NCBI GenBank assembly: GCA_003279535.1
Contig: QCHO01000003.1
Coordinates: 27,028 to 91,027 of the forward strand
Source: Prochlorococcus sp. AG-402-C22
Lineage (GTDB): Bacteria > Cyanobacteriota > Cyanobacteriia > PCC-6307 > Cyanobiaceae
Length of the DNA stretch: 64,000 bases
Reading direction: 5' to 3'
The translations under genes were made by a program, and so were the position numbers. Positions within the stretch are counted from its first letter, which is position 1; the number at the start of each line of letters is the position of its first letter. The notes below the pieces were generated by a model, which did no database searches, was not told where the DNA came from, and was given only the letters and a program-made list of their open reading frames with translations. Positions 37,189 through 46,302 of the stretch are shown here, piece after piece.

Positions 37189-37516
37189 TTTATTTTTAAA
37201 ATTTATAGGAAAATTGGGATCAATTGATAACACAGCATTGTTCGCAGTATCAATAGTTCCATATGTAATTTTTTTGTATTACTTATATAAAATCAAATAT
37301 GTTAATAAATTTATAAAAACTGGCTTTTCATTAACAGTTTTATTCGTATTAATAACTATATTGATATCTATATTCACCTTAAATTACTACGATAAAACCC
37401 TTGTTGAGGTTGACTTTCTACATGGTTTAGCAGAATCTTTCTTAACAGTAAGCGATTTTGTCATATTGTTTGGATTTATGAGGATCTTAAATAACTTAGA
37501 AGTAAACAACTCTTAA
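37181..37516 (+). CDS. DUF3593 membrane protein
   Basis: 111 residues, three hydrophobic helices, with the motif VDFLHGLAESFLTVSDFVIL characteristic of DUF3593. It starts inside the end of the DUF2499 gene (8 bp overlap). The two families usually travel together in oxygenic phototrophs, so they may form a membrane complex. Function is unknown. The gene order rpmB, peroxiredoxin, DUF2499, DUF3593, psaK puts them next to a photosystem I gene. Confidence 0.82.
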   Translation: MNDLFLKFIGKLGSIDNTALFAVSIVPYVIFLYYLYKIKYVNKFIKTGFSLTVLFVLITILISIFTLNYYDKTLVEVDFLHGLAESFLTVSDFVILFGFMRILNNLEVNNS

Positions 37517-37582
37517 GACCTTTAACAATTTTGTGTTTTTTAGGAAAAAGTATTAGAGAATATATAAAAATAACGAATTTTT

Positions 37583-37846
37583 ATGCTTACTACATTATTT
37601 GCAGCTGCTTCTGCTCCAGCAACATTCGAATGGTCTCCAAAGTGTGCCGTTGTAATGATTGCATGTAATGTTTTTGCTTACGCAATTGCAAGAGCAACTA
37701 TAAGAAAACCAAATGAGGGTTTTGAAATACCTAATTCAAAATTTTATGGTGGCTTAAGTCACGCATCTGTTGTTGGAGCTAACTGTCTAGGTCACATCTT
37801 TGGAATAGGCGCCATCCTAGGATTAGCATCTCGTGGTGTTTTATAA
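37583..37846 (+). CDS. psaK: photosystem I subunit PsaK
   Basis: 87 residues with two transmembrane helices. The core FEWSPKCAVVMIACNVFAYA and the closing SHASVVGANCLGHIFGIGAI are typical of PsaK. It sits at the edge of photosystem I, stabilises PsaA and in model strains helps energy transfer from antennae. The spacer before it (37517-37582) contains TATATAAAA, a possible promoter -10 element. It ends 23 bp before the convergent dxs stop. Confidence 0.95.
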   Translation: MLTTLFAAASAPATFEWSPKCAVVMIACNVFAYAIARATIRKPNEGFEIPNSKFYGGLSHASVVGANCLGHIFGIGAILGLASRGVL

Positions 37847-37868
37847 AAAAAATTGATTCATTAAATTT

Positions 37869-39758
37869 TTAATTATTTAATTTAAATTTATCAATAATTT
37901 TATCAGCCATCTGATCAGGCATAAGACCTAATTTTTCTTTACTCTGATCAGGTGATGCATGATCAACTAAAACATCTGGAATACCTATCCTGTATACAGG
38001 AATATTTATTTCATTATCATTAAGTAACTCAACAATTGCGGAACCAAAACCACCAATTAATGTTCCTTCTTCCATAGTTACTACCTTCTTAATCTTACTT
38101 GCTAAGGGGATAAAAAGGTTTTTATCAAGAGGTTTTACAAATCTTGCATTAACAATGCAAGAATTTATTTTTTTATCCTTTAATATCCTTGATGTTTCAA
38201 TGGCTGAAGCAACCATAGAACCATAAGCAATAATTAAAACATCATTTCCATCTTCTAATATTTCAGCTTCACCAATATTTAGAGGTTCCCATCCTTCATC
38301 CATTACAGCGACACCTAATCCAGAACCTCTCGGTATTCTTAGGGCTGTTGGTCCTTTGTGATTAATTGATGTTATTAACATTCTCTGTAGCTCGGACTCA
38401 TCTTTTGGTGCCATTAAGACAAAATTAGGAATGGATCTCATATAACTTATATCGTACTGACCTTGATGAGTAGGACCGTCAGCTCCGACTATACCAGCTC
38501 TATCAAGGACGAAAGATACAGGTAAATTTTGTATACCTACATCATGGATTAGTTGATCAAAAGCACGTTGAAGAAAAGTACTATATATTGCCACAACAGG
38601 TTTTAGACCATCGCACGACATTCCTGCTGCAAGAGTAACTGCATGTTGCTCAGCTATTCCTACATCTACATATTGATCTGGAATATTTTTTTGCAATAAA
38701 TCTAATCCAGTACCTGTAGCCATTGCTGCTGTTATACCAATAACTTTGCTATCTTGTTCACATATTTTTAATAATGTTTGACCAAAAATTTTACTATAAC
38801 TAACAGGCTTTGGTTTTGTTGATGGAATTGATTTGCCAGTAGTAAGATCAAACGCAGATTGTGCGTGATACCCAACTTGATCTGCCTCTGCATAAGGATA
38901 CCCTTTACCTTTTGTTGTAACTACATGAACAAGAACTGGTTTTTTTAGTCTATGAGCAGTGTTAAACGTGTTAATTAAATTTCCAATGTCATGACCATCT
39001 ATTGGTCCCATGTAAGTAAAACCGAGTTCTTCAAAAACAGCTCCAACCTTTGGTACAGCTAAACGTCTCACGCTTCCTTTAATATTTTTTAATTCTTCTG
39101 GAATGTCCTTACCAATTAACGGAATATTTTTTACACTTTCTTGGACACTATCTGATAAGAATTGTAATGGGGGACTTAGTCTAACCTTATTTAAATAAGA
39201 TGAAAGTGCTCCAACTGGAGGTGATATTGACATATCATTATCATTTAATATTACTACTAATGGAGTGTTTGGCAGATGTCCTGCATGATTTATAGCTTCT
39301 AAAGCCATTCCGCCTGTTAATGCACCATCACCTATAACAGCTACACATTTATAATTATCACCTTTTCTATCTCTTGCTATTGCCATTCCTAAAGCAGCTG
39401 AGATTGATGTACTTGCATGACCAGCTCCAAAATGGTCAAATTTACTTTCACTCCTTTTAAGATAACCTGCCACTCCATTTTGTTGTCTAAGCGAGTCAAA
39501 TTGGCTAAAACGGCCTGTTATTAATTTATGAGGATAACCCTGATGACCAACATCCCAAACAACCTTATCGAAATCAAGATCAAGAGTTTGATATAAAGCC
39601 AAAGTAAGCTCAACTACACCTAATCCAGGTCCAAGGTGTCCACCGCTAGTAGATACTACTTGAAGATGTCTTTCTCTAATTTGACAAGCAATTTCCTCTA
39701 ATTGTGAAACAGTTAAGCCATGTAGTTGATTAGGATGACTTAGCTCACTTAAAAGCAT
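37869..39758 (-). CDS. dxs: 1-deoxy-D-xylulose-5-phosphate synthase
   Basis: 629 residues from ATG 39758, which begins [16 protein letters not shown] as in related picocyanobacteria. An upstream ATG (39803) adds 15 residues that do not fit the family. Thiamine diphosphate motifs are [13 protein letters not shown] with [20 protein letters not shown] holds the catalytic His region; the transketolase central and C-terminal domains follow. It makes DXP from pyruvate and glyceraldehyde-3-phosphate, entry to the MEP isoprenoid route (ispE is at 62423). Confidence 0.96.
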   Translation of the reverse strand: MLLSELSHPNQLHGLTVSQLEEIACQIRERHLQVVSTSGGHLGPGLGVVELTLALYQTLDLDFDKVVWDVGHQGYPHKLITGRFSQFDSLRQQNGVAGYLKRSESKFDHFGAGHASTSISAALGMAIARDRKGDNYKCVAVIGDGALTGGMALEAINHAGHLPNTPLVVILNDNDMSISPPVGALSSYLNKVRLSPPLQFLSDSVQESVKNIPLIGKDIPEELKNIKGSVRRLAVPKVGAVFEELGFTYMGPIDGHDIGNLINTFNTAHRLKKPVLVHVVTTKGKGYPYAEADQVGYHAQSAFDLTTGKSIPSTKPKPVSYSKIFGQTLLKICEQDSKVIGITAAMATGTGLDLLQKNIPDQYVDVGIAEQHAVTLAAGMSCDGLKPVVAIYSTFLQRAFDQLIHDVGIQNLPVSFVLDRAGIVGADGPTHQGQYDISYMRSIPNFVLMAPKDESELQRMLITSINHKGPTALRIPRGSGLGVAVMDEGWEPLNIGEAEILEDGNDVLIIAYGSMVASAIETSRILKDKKINSCIVNARFVKPLDKNLFIPLASKIKKVVTMEEGTLIGGFGSAIVELLNDNEINIPVYRIGIPDVLVDHASPDQSKEKLGLMPDQMADKIIDKFKLNN

Positions 39759-39778
39759 TACATATAAAAAGGTATCTA

Positions 39779-39784
39779 TATAAT
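39779..39784 (+). promoter_or_regulatory. candidate -10 element for the ilvA leader
   Basis: A perfect TATAAT lies 20 bp before the leader ATG at 39805. A start near 39791 would give a short leader of about 14 bases containing the GAGG ribosome site. The -35 region is not convincing. Confidence 0.4.
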
Positions 39785-39804
39785 CTAAAACGCCGAGGTG
39801 CAAA

Positions 39805-39879
39805 ATGAGTATTTTTGTTGAAATAGATCATGTAATGTTTTATAAGATTAATAATTTAGTGCTAAAAATATATATATGA
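39805..39879 (+). CDS. putative ilvA leader peptide
   Basis: 24 codons, ATG 39805 to TGA 39879. GAGG at 39795-39798 is spaced 6 bp from the ATG, one of the clearest Shine-Dalgarno sites in the window. Ile, Val and Leu make up 10 of 24 residues (Ile at 3, 7, 15, 22, 24; Val at 5, 10, 19; Leu at 18, 20). The stop TGA overlaps the ilvA ATG as ATGA, and ilvA has no ribosome site of its own, so ilvA translation probably depends on ribosomes finishing this ORF. Sense is inferred: it may simply couple translation, or it may report isoleucine supply. Confidence 0.5.
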   Translation: MSIFVEIDHVMFYKINNLVLKIYI

Positions 39880-41417
39880 ATGATTATTTTGAAAAGATAC
39901 TTCAAGCTGAAGTCTATGAGGTAGCAAAAAAAACACCACTAGAAAAGGCTAATAATTTAAGTAATACACTTAAAAATGAAGTTTTCTTAAAAAGAGAAGA
40001 TCTTCAAGATGTTTTTTCGTTCAAAATAAGGGGTGCATATAACAAAATGAGTAAGCTAAGTAAATCACAGCTTGCTAGGGGAGTAATAACATCTAGTGCT
40101 GGTAATCATGCTCAAGGGGTTGCTCTTAGTGCTATTAAGTTGAAGTGCCGAGCAACGATATTAATGCCCATTACGACACCTCTAGTAAAGATAAACGCTG
40201 TAAAAAATTTAAAAGCAAAAGTTATATTATTTGGAGATAATTATGATGAAACTTATAAAGAAGCTATAAGGATTAGTCAAGAGAGTAATTTATGTTTTAT
40301 TCATCCTTTTGATGATCCAGATGTAATAGCAGGTCAGGGAACTATAGCTATTGAACTTGAAAATCAATTAAAAGAAAAACCATATGCAATTTATATTGCA
40401 GTAGGCGGTGGTGGATTGATAGCTGGAATATCTTTATACATTAAAAAAATATGGCCTGAAGTAAAAATAATTGGAGTAGAGCCAGAGGATGCAGATGCCA
40501 TGTCACAATCCTTAGAAGAATCAAAAATTGTTGAATTATCATCGGTAGGACAGTTTGCTGATGGGGTTGCAGTGAAAAAAGTGGGTAATATTACTTTTGA
40601 TATTGCAAGAAAATATATAGATAAGATGATTAGGGTTAATACAGATGAAATATGTGCTGCAATAAAAGATGTATTTGAAGATACTAGATCGATATTAGAG
40701 CCGGCAGGAGCACTATCAATTGCAGGATTAAAAAAAGATATTTTGAATTGTAATCATTCAAATAAAAAAATGGTTGCCATAGCATGTGGAGCAAATATGA
40801 ACTTTGAGAGGCTTAGGTTTGTGGCAGAAAGAGCGGAGCTCGGAGAATGTAAAGAGGTAATGATGGCTGTTGAGATTCCTGAAAGAGCTGGTAGTTTAAT
40901 TGATTTTTGTAAGTTGCTAAATAATAGAAATTTAACTGAATTTAGTTATAGGATGTCAAACTCTATAAATGCACAGATATTTGTAGGGGTACAGGTTTAT
41001 GGATTAACTGATAAAAAAAACCTATTAGATGAATTTAAAAAATCTCAGTATCCATTCATCGACATAAGTGATGATGAATTATCTAAAAATCATCTCAGAC
41101 ATATGGTAGGGGGAAGGCTCCCTCAGAATTTCAAAGAAATGAATAATAGCAATTTAGTTGAATTGTTATACAGATTTGAATTTCCTGAGAGACCCGGTGC
41201 ATTAATAAATTTCTTAAAAAATATGAAATCTAATTGGTCGATTAGTATATTCCACTATAGGAATTACGGTGCAGATGTAGGAAAAATAGTTATAGGAGTT
41301 TTAATCGATAAAAATGAAATTGTAGAGTGGTACAATTTTGTCCAAATTTTAGGATATAAATACTGGGATGAAACTAAAAACGATACTTATAAGTTATTCC
41401 TGGGTGCATCAGATTAA
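39876..41417 (+). CDS. ilvA: threonine ammonia-lyase (biosynthetic)
   Basis: 513 residues. The PLP lysine is Lys50 in FSFKIRGAYNK; the glycine-rich phosphate loop is VGGGGLIAG; SSAGNHAQG is also present. Two ACT-like regulatory domains occupy the C-terminal about 180 residues (AVEIPERAGSLIDF and FEFPERPGALINF), consistent with the isoleucine-inhibited biosynthetic type. It deaminates threonine to 2-oxobutyrate, the first step to isoleucine. The ATG overlaps the stop of a Val/Ile-rich leader ORF, and no Shine-Dalgarno is present in front. Confidence 0.96.
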   Translation: MNDYFEKILQAEVYEVAKKTPLEKANNLSNTLKNEVFLKREDLQDVFSFKIRGAYNKMSKLSKSQLARGVITSSAGNHAQGVALSAIKLKCRATILMPITTPLVKINAVKNLKAKVILFGDNYDETYKEAIRISQESNLCFIHPFDDPDVIAGQGTIAIELENQLKEKPYAIYIAVGGGGLIAGISLYIKKIWPEVKIIGVEPEDADAMSQSLEESKIVELSSVGQFADGVAVKKVGNITFDIARKYIDKMIRVNTDEICAAIKDVFEDTRSILEPAGALSIAGLKKDILNCNHSNKKMVAIACGANMNFERLRFVAERAELGECKEVMMAVEIPERAGSLIDFCKLLNNRNLTEFSYRMSNSINAQIFVGVQVYGLTDKKNLLDEFKKSQYPFIDISDDELSKNHLRHMVGGRLPQNFKEMNNSNLVELLYRFEFPERPGALINFLKNMKSNWSISIFHYRNYGADVGKIVIGVLIDKNEIVEWYNFVQILGYKYWDETKNDTYKLFLGASD

Positions 41418-41453
41418 ATATACGGTAGATTAGGGAAGATTTAGGTATCTAAA

Positions 41454-41990
41454 ATTAATCAATCTGATCTAGTTTCTAAGCAACATTCTGATATATCTCT
41501 AGTTACCAAAATTGAGGCAGTACTTTATTTGAAAGGCAGGCCAATTACAAAAAAGGATCTTTCAGAAATTACTAATTCTGATATCAACTCTATAAATGAT
41601 TCAATTAAAGTTCTAAGAATTAAATACTCTAATCCAAACTCCGCGATTGTACTAAATGAATTAAATAATAGTTATTCTCTAGAGCTTAAATCAAGTCTTA
41701 ATGACTTTGTCGAGGATTTGCTGCCTTCTGAGTTAAGAACATCAGAATTAAGGACATTGGCAACAATAGCCATTAAAAAAAAGATCCTGCAATCAGATCT
41801 TATACTTCTTCGAGGTTCAGGGGCATATGATCATATTAAAGAATTATTAGAAAAGAAGTTTATTGTTAAACGTAAGCAAAAAGACGGTAGATCATATTGG
41901 TTATCATTATCCGAAAAGTTTTTTCAAACTTTTGCTGTGAGTAATGAATATCTCTCAAAAATAGGAAGCAGAAAAAATAAGCACCAATAA
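41454..41990 (+). CDS. scpB: segregation and condensation protein B
   Basis: The winged-helix pair of ScpB is clear: EAVLYLKGRPITKKDL at the start and LPSELRTSELRTLATIAIKK in the middle, with the end VKRKQKDGRSYWLSLS. The first standard start codon in frame is TTG 41529, but it lies inside the conserved first block. Open frame runs back to a stop at 41442, and an ATT at 41454, 8 bp after AGG (41443-41445), would give 178 residues. I chose that ATT as start; TTG 41529 (153 residues) is the alternative. It serves SMC-ScpA in chromosome segregation; scpA is not in the window. Confidence 0.75.
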   Translation: MNQSDLVSKQHSDISLVTKIEAVLYLKGRPITKKDLSEITNSDINSINDSIKVLRIKYSNPNSAIVLNELNNSYSLELKSSLNDFVEDLLPSELRTSELRTLATIAIKKKILQSDLILLRGSGAYDHIKELLEKKFIVKRKQKDGRSYWLSLSEKFFQTFAVSNEYLSKIGSRKNKHQ

Positions 41991-42025
41991 TAAGTAAATG
42001 TTAGAATAATATAAATTAGGAAATA

Positions 42026-42307
42026 ATGATGTTATCAGAGATTTTTGCAGTTTTAGGTCAAACTTTATCAATTTATTCTTTCATATTAATAATAAGAATT
42101 TTACTTACTTGGTTTCCAGGTATTGATTGGAGCAATGGTATTTTGTCTGCATTAACCTCTATCACAGATCCTTATTTAAATATTTTTAGGGGTATTATTC
42201 CTCCAATAGGTGGATTTGATATTTCTTCTTTATTAGCTTTTCTGCTTTTAAATGTTATCCAAAACTTAATTACAAATCTCCAATATGCAAGTTTAGGTTA
42301 TAGCTAA
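42026..42307 (+). CDS. YggT family membrane protein
   Basis: 93 residues with the YggT pattern: two hydrophobic segments flanking RILLTWFPGIDW and SITDPYLNIFRGIIPPIGGFDISSLLAF. In cyanobacteria and plastids members (e.g. CCB3/YLMG) help cytochrome maturation or nucleoid/thylakoid organisation. It lies 35 bp after scpB on the same strand. The MMLSEIF start has two adjacent ATGs and either could be used. Confidence 0.88.
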   Translation: MMLSEIFAVLGQTLSIYSFILIIRILLTWFPGIDWSNGILSALTSITDPYLNIFRGIIPPIGGFDISSLLAFLLLNVIQNLITNLQYASLGYS

Positions 42308-42310
42308 ATA

Positions 42311-42640
42311 TTATCGATCGTCACCAGAACCGCTTATTTTACCTTTAGCCACTCTTAATTTTAATTTTTCTAAGTTTTGTAAGGCTACTTCATCCAAATT
42401 AAAATTTAATTCTGTACAAAGATTTGATATGTACCATAAAACATCTCCTAACTCTTTTTTAATTCCTAGTTTTGATTCATCATCAAATATTCCATTTTTA
42501 TCTCTAATTACTTTTTTAACTTTTTCTGCAACCTCACCAGCTTCGCCAACTAAACCAAGAGTTGGATAAATATTATTTGAACCTAGATTTGGGTATTGTG
42601 CTGTTTCTCTTGCTTTTTTCTGATAAGTTTTAAAATCCAT
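42311..42640 (-). CDS. MazG-like nucleotide pyrophosphohydrolase
   Basis: 109 residues. The EExxE/ExxD pattern of all-alpha NTP pyrophosphatases is seen: VGEAGEVAEK (Glu33, Glu36) and KKELGDVLWY (Glu63, Asp66). It probably hydrolyses noncanonical or excess nucleoside triphosphates to monophosphates. It is short and single-domain, unlike the two-domain MazG of E. coli. Its stop is 3 bp from that of yggT. It is divergent from pyk. Confidence 0.88.
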   Translation of the reverse strand: MDFKTYQKKARETAQYPNLGSNNIYPTLGLVGEAGEVAEKVKKVIRDKNGIFDDESKLGIKKELGDVLWYISNLCTELNFNLDEVALQNLEKLKLRVAKGKISGSGDDR

Positions 42641-42701
42641 GACTTAAATAACTAACTTTGGGTATGGTAAATTTATTTATATCTAGCAATATTATTTATA
42701 T

Positions 42702-44492
42702 ATGTCGAATATAGATTTAAAAAGAAGAACAAAAATAGTTGCAACAATTGGTCCAGCAACACAGTCTGAAAAGATAATTACAGATTTAATTAAAGCTGGA
42801 GTAACAACATTCAGATTAAATTTCTCACATGGAGATCATAAAGATCATGCAGAGAGAATAAAAACTATAAGAGAAGTATCAAAAAAGCTAGATATAGATA
42901 TTGGAATATTACAGGATCTTCAAGGACCTAAAATAAGATTAGGTCGTTTTAAAGATGGTCCAGTAAAAGTTAAAAAAGGTGATAAATTTATACTGACATC
43001 AAATGAAGTTGAATGCTCAAAGGCTATTGCTAATGTTACCTACGACAAACTTTCTAAAGAAGTCAGCGAGGGAAAAAGAATACTTTTAGATGATGGAAAA
43101 ATAGAAATGATTGTAGAAAAAGTAGATATAAAAGCTAATCTATTAGAGTGTATGGTAACTGTGGGAGGGGTTCTTTCAAATAATAAAGGTGTAAACTTCC
43201 CAGATGTTCAATTATCAGTAAAAGCATTAACAGAAAAAGATAAAGAGGATTTAAAATTCGGTTTATCTGAAGGAGTTGATTGGATAGCCCTAAGTTTCGT
43301 AAGAAATCCTTCCGATATAAACGAGATAAAAGATTTAATAAACAAAAATGGTCATTCAACTCCTGTAGTCGCAAAAATAGAAAAATTTGAAGCAATTGAT
43401 CAAATTGATACTGTTTTACCCTTATGTGATGGGGTTATGGTCGCAAGAGGTGATTTGGGAGTAGAAATGCCTGCTGAAGAAGTTCCTCTTTTACAAAAGG
43501 AATTAATAAGAAAAGCTAATACATTGGGTATCCCAATAATTACAGCCACTCAAATGCTTGATTCTATGGCATCGAATCCAAGACCAACAAGAGCCGAAGT
43601 TAGTGATGTTGCAAATGCAATCCTGGATGGAACAGATGCGGTAATGCTTTCAAACGAAACAGCAGTTGGTGATTATCCTGTAGAGGCAGTACAAACGATG
43701 GCAACCATAGCGAGAAGAATTGAAAGAGATTATCCACTTAAATCTATTGAGAGCCACTTACCGAGTACGATCCCAAATGCTATTAGTGCAGCAGTAAGTA
43801 ATATAGCTAGACAACTTGAAGCAGGAGCAATAATCCCATTAACTAAATCAGGCTCTACTGCTCGAAATGTAAGTAAATTCAGACCTCCTACACCTATCTT
43901 GGCAACTACTACAGAGAGGAGTGTAGCGAGAAGATTGCAACTTGTTTGGGGAGTTACCCCCATAGTAGTTAAAAATGATGAAAGAACAGCAAAAACTTTT
44001 AGTTTGGCAATGCAAATTGCACAGGAGATGGGAATCCTAAATCAAGGAGATTTGGTAGTTCAAACTGCTGGTACATTAACTGGCATTAGCGGATCTACTG
44101 ATTTAATAAAAGTCGGTTTAGTAAGAAAGATTGTATCAAGAGGAATTTCAATAGGGGAAATCGGTGTTACAGGTAAAGCAAGAATAATAAAAAATAATCT
44201 TGATATGTCTTTAATTTGTCCAGGAGAAATAATATTTGTTCCAGAGGAACTAATGGAAAATATTCCACTGAGTAAAAATATTGGGGGTATCGTAACGAAT
44301 AAAAATGTAGATGATGTTTACGCTTTGTATAACAAAAATAATAAAAAGATTTCTACAATTTGTAATTTAGAAAATATAGATAATCATCAAATTAGTAATG
44401 GCGACCTTATTACATTGCAGCTTAATGAAGGAGTTATATACATGGGGCAAATTGAAGAAGATGATGCAATAGATAAATATAAATATGTCTAG
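42702..44492 (+). CDS. pyk: pyruvate kinase
   Basis: 596 residues. The barrel domain has KIVATIGPATQS, FRLNFSHGDH, LQDLQGPKIRLGRF and the active-site MVARGDLGVE, and TKSGSTARNVSKFRPPTPIL belongs to the C domain. After the core (about 475) a further about 120 residues resemble the phosphohistidine/PEP-utilising swivel domain (SRGISIGEIGVTGKA, ICPGEIIF), as in several cyanobacterial and Bacillus enzymes. It makes pyruvate and ATP. It opens a plus-strand train; the ABC permease starts 8 bp before its stop. Confidence 0.96.
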   Translation: MSNIDLKRRTKIVATIGPATQSEKIITDLIKAGVTTFRLNFSHGDHKDHAERIKTIREVSKKLDIDIGILQDLQGPKIRLGRFKDGPVKVKKGDKFILTSNEVECSKAIANVTYDKLSKEVSEGKRILLDDGKIEMIVEKVDIKANLLECMVTVGGVLSNNKGVNFPDVQLSVKALTEKDKEDLKFGLSEGVDWIALSFVRNPSDINEIKDLINKNGHSTPVVAKIEKFEAIDQIDTVLPLCDGVMVARGDLGVEMPAEEVPLLQKELIRKANTLGIPIITATQMLDSMASNPRPTRAEVSDVANAILDGTDAVMLSNETAVGDYPVEAVQTMATIARRIERDYPLKSIESHLPSTIPNAISAAVSNIARQLEAGAIIPLTKSGSTARNVSKFRPPTPILATTTERSVARRLQLVWGVTPIVVKNDERTAKTFSLAMQIAQEMGILNQGDLVVQTAGTLTGISGSTDLIKVGLVRKIVSRGISIGEIGVTGKARIIKNNLDMSLICPGEIIFVPEELMENIPLSKNIGGIVTNKNVDDVYALYNKNNKKISTICNLENIDNHQISNGDLITLQLNEGVIYMGQIEEDDAIDKYKYV

Positions 44493-45717
44493 GAATATCT
44501 CAATAAAAGAAGCCTTAGGCATGGCTACAAAAACTTTACTATCAAACAAATTGAGAAGTTCGTTAACAATGCTGGGGATAATTATAGGAAATGCATCAGT
44601 TATTACACTTGTTGGACTAGGCAGAGGAGCTCAAACATTAGCAAAAAACCAATTAAGTAATTTAGGAGCAAATGTTTTATTCATTGTTCCTGGAAATAAT
44701 GACACAAGAAGGAGAGGTATTTCATTTCCCAAAAACCTTGTTTTAGATGATGCAATAGCAATAAGTAATCAAGTCCCAACAGTTAAAAAAGTAGCTCCTC
44801 AAATTTCTGCAAACGAAATTGTGCAATCAAATTCTAAAAGCCTAAATATATCAATTGCAGGAGTTACTCCTGAATTTCTTGATGTAAGAAGTTTTGAAGT
44901 AGATAAAGGAAGATTTTTATCTAAAAGCGATGTTAATAGTGCAAGAAGTTATGTAGTAATAGGTCCTGATCTTAAAGACGAATTTTTCAGAGATAATTCT
45001 TCATCACTTGGCAAAAAAATCAGAATTAAAGATCATACTTATGAAATTATTGGAATATTAAAACCAAAAGGTGCTGTATTTGGAAGTAATCAAGACAAAA
45101 ATGCTTATATTCCATTAACCACGATGGTAAATAGGATTACTGGGAAGGATCCTACATATGGTGTAAGTTTAAGCTTCATTAGTGTTGAAGCGATAAATAA
45201 AAATGCAACCAGTGCTGCTAAATTTCAAATTACTAACTTGTTAAGGCAAAGACATAAAATAATAAGAGATGATGACTTTGCCGTTAGATCACAAGAAGAT
45301 GCATTAAATATAGTAACTAACATAACAAGTGGGCTAACATTTTTATTAGCAGGTATTGGGGCAGTATCATTAGTGGTTGGAGGAATAGGAATAATGAATA
45401 TTATGCTTGTATCTGTTAGCGAAAGGACTGAAGAAATTGGTCTTAGAAAGGCAATAGGAGCTAAACAGTCAGATATATTGATTCAATTTTTAATTGAGGC
45501 ATTGATTTTATCTACAATTGGAGGATTAATAGGAACAACAACTGGATTATCTGGAGTTTTTCTTTTATCTCTGATAACACCACTACCTGCATCTGTAGGA
45601 ATTACCACAACTATTTCCACCATGATCATTTCAGGATCAATAGGTTTAATATTTGGCGTTTTACCCGCAAAAAGAGCTTCTAAATTAGATCCAATTGTTG
45701 CATTGAGAAGTTTATAA
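44485..45717 (+). CDS. MacB/FtsX-type ABC transporter permease
   Basis: 410 residues. An N-terminal helix (about 20-42, SSLTMLGIIIGNASVITLV) is followed by an extracytoplasmic MacB_PCD domain (about 45-270) and three C-terminal helices with the FtsX pattern VSLVVGGIGIMNIMLVSVSERTEEIGLRKAIGA. These subunits need an ATPase of the MacB/LolD type, and none is encoded next to it, so the partner must lie elsewhere. It begins inside the end of pyk. Substrate unknown; lipoproteins or small peptides are the usual guess. Confidence 0.88.
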   Translation: MSRNISIKEALGMATKTLLSNKLRSSLTMLGIIIGNASVITLVGLGRGAQTLAKNQLSNLGANVLFIVPGNNDTRRRGISFPKNLVLDDAIAISNQVPTVKKVAPQISANEIVQSNSKSLNISIAGVTPEFLDVRSFEVDKGRFLSKSDVNSARSYVVIGPDLKDEFFRDNSSSLGKKIRIKDHTYEIIGILKPKGAVFGSNQDKNAYIPLTTMVNRITGKDPTYGVSLSFISVEAINKNATSAAKFQITNLLRQRHKIIRDDDFAVRSQEDALNIVTNITSGLTFLLAGIGAVSLVVGGIGIMNIMLVSVSERTEEIGLRKAIGAKQSDILIQFLIEALILSTIGGLIGTTTGLSGVFLLSLITPLPASVGITTTISTMIISGSIGLIFGVLPAKRASKLDPIVALRSL

Positions 45718-45732
45718 ATTGAATTTATAATC

Positions 45733-46302
45733 ATGCTCAATTTTTATAAATTAATTGAGATACTGGTGAGTCTTCAATCACTAGTAATAACAACAATGCT
45801 ACCTGTTTATATTCCACTACAATTTATAGATAAATCTATAAATAACTTTGAAATACCTATCACATGGCAAATCCCAACTATAATCCTATTAACACTTATT
45901 TTTCATAAAGAAGTTGTTTTAAGAGCATTTTCTATATATATATTTGTAGGGTTATTTATAGCTCCAGTCTTTCATCAAGGTGGTTCACTAGGATATTTGC
46001 TAACTCCAAATTTTGGTTATTTATTGGGTGTTTATCCATTAATCAAAATTATAGATAATTTAAATGCTAATAATAAAATATATGTTGGCAACTTTTTAAT
46101 AAATGGATTTATAGCAATATGTGCTATGCATTTTACCGGAATATTTTATAACTTTATACAAATTATATTTTTCAGTCAATTAAATATATTTTTATATAAT
46201 TTAGGAAAATACTCTGTAGGAAAAATTGGTTATCATTTTTTAATGCTATTACCACTTTTATTACTTATTAAACCTATTAATTATTTAAAAAACAGCAAAT
46301 AA
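45733..46302 (+). CDS. BioY-like membrane protein (probable vitamin transporter)
   Basis: 189 residues, about six hydrophobic helices. The segment HQGGSLGYLLTPNFGYLLGV resembles the core motif of the biotin S-component BioY (GGxGYL...YLLG), with VVLRAFSIYIFVGLFIAPVF before it. BioY works alone or with EcfAT, and no energy-coupling module is here. The identification rests on motif shape and topology, so call it BioY-like. The stop overlaps the lspA start by one base (TAATG). It is 15 bp behind the ABC permease. Confidence 0.6.
   Translation: MLNFYKLIEILVSLQSLVITTMLPVYIPLQFIDKSINNFEIPITWQIPTIILLTLIFHKEVVLRAFSIYIFVGLFIAPVFHQGGSLGYLLTPNFGYLLGVYPLIKIIDNLNANNKIYVGNFLINGFIAICAMHFTGIFYNFIQIIFFSQLNIFLYNLGKYSVGKIGYHFLMLLPLLLLIKPINYLKNSK

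Noticed and set aside
37850..37905. Bidirectional terminator between psaK and dxs
   Set aside because: The only complementarity extends into dxs coding sequence and is weak AT pairing.
37869..39803. Longer dxs from ATG 39803
   Set aside because: The added 15 residues do not resemble DXS N-termini; the 39758 ATG starts right at the family pattern.
42664..42714. 16-codon ORF overlapping the pyk start
   Set aside because: Weak ribosome site, out-of-frame overlap and no coupling geometry; likely chance.
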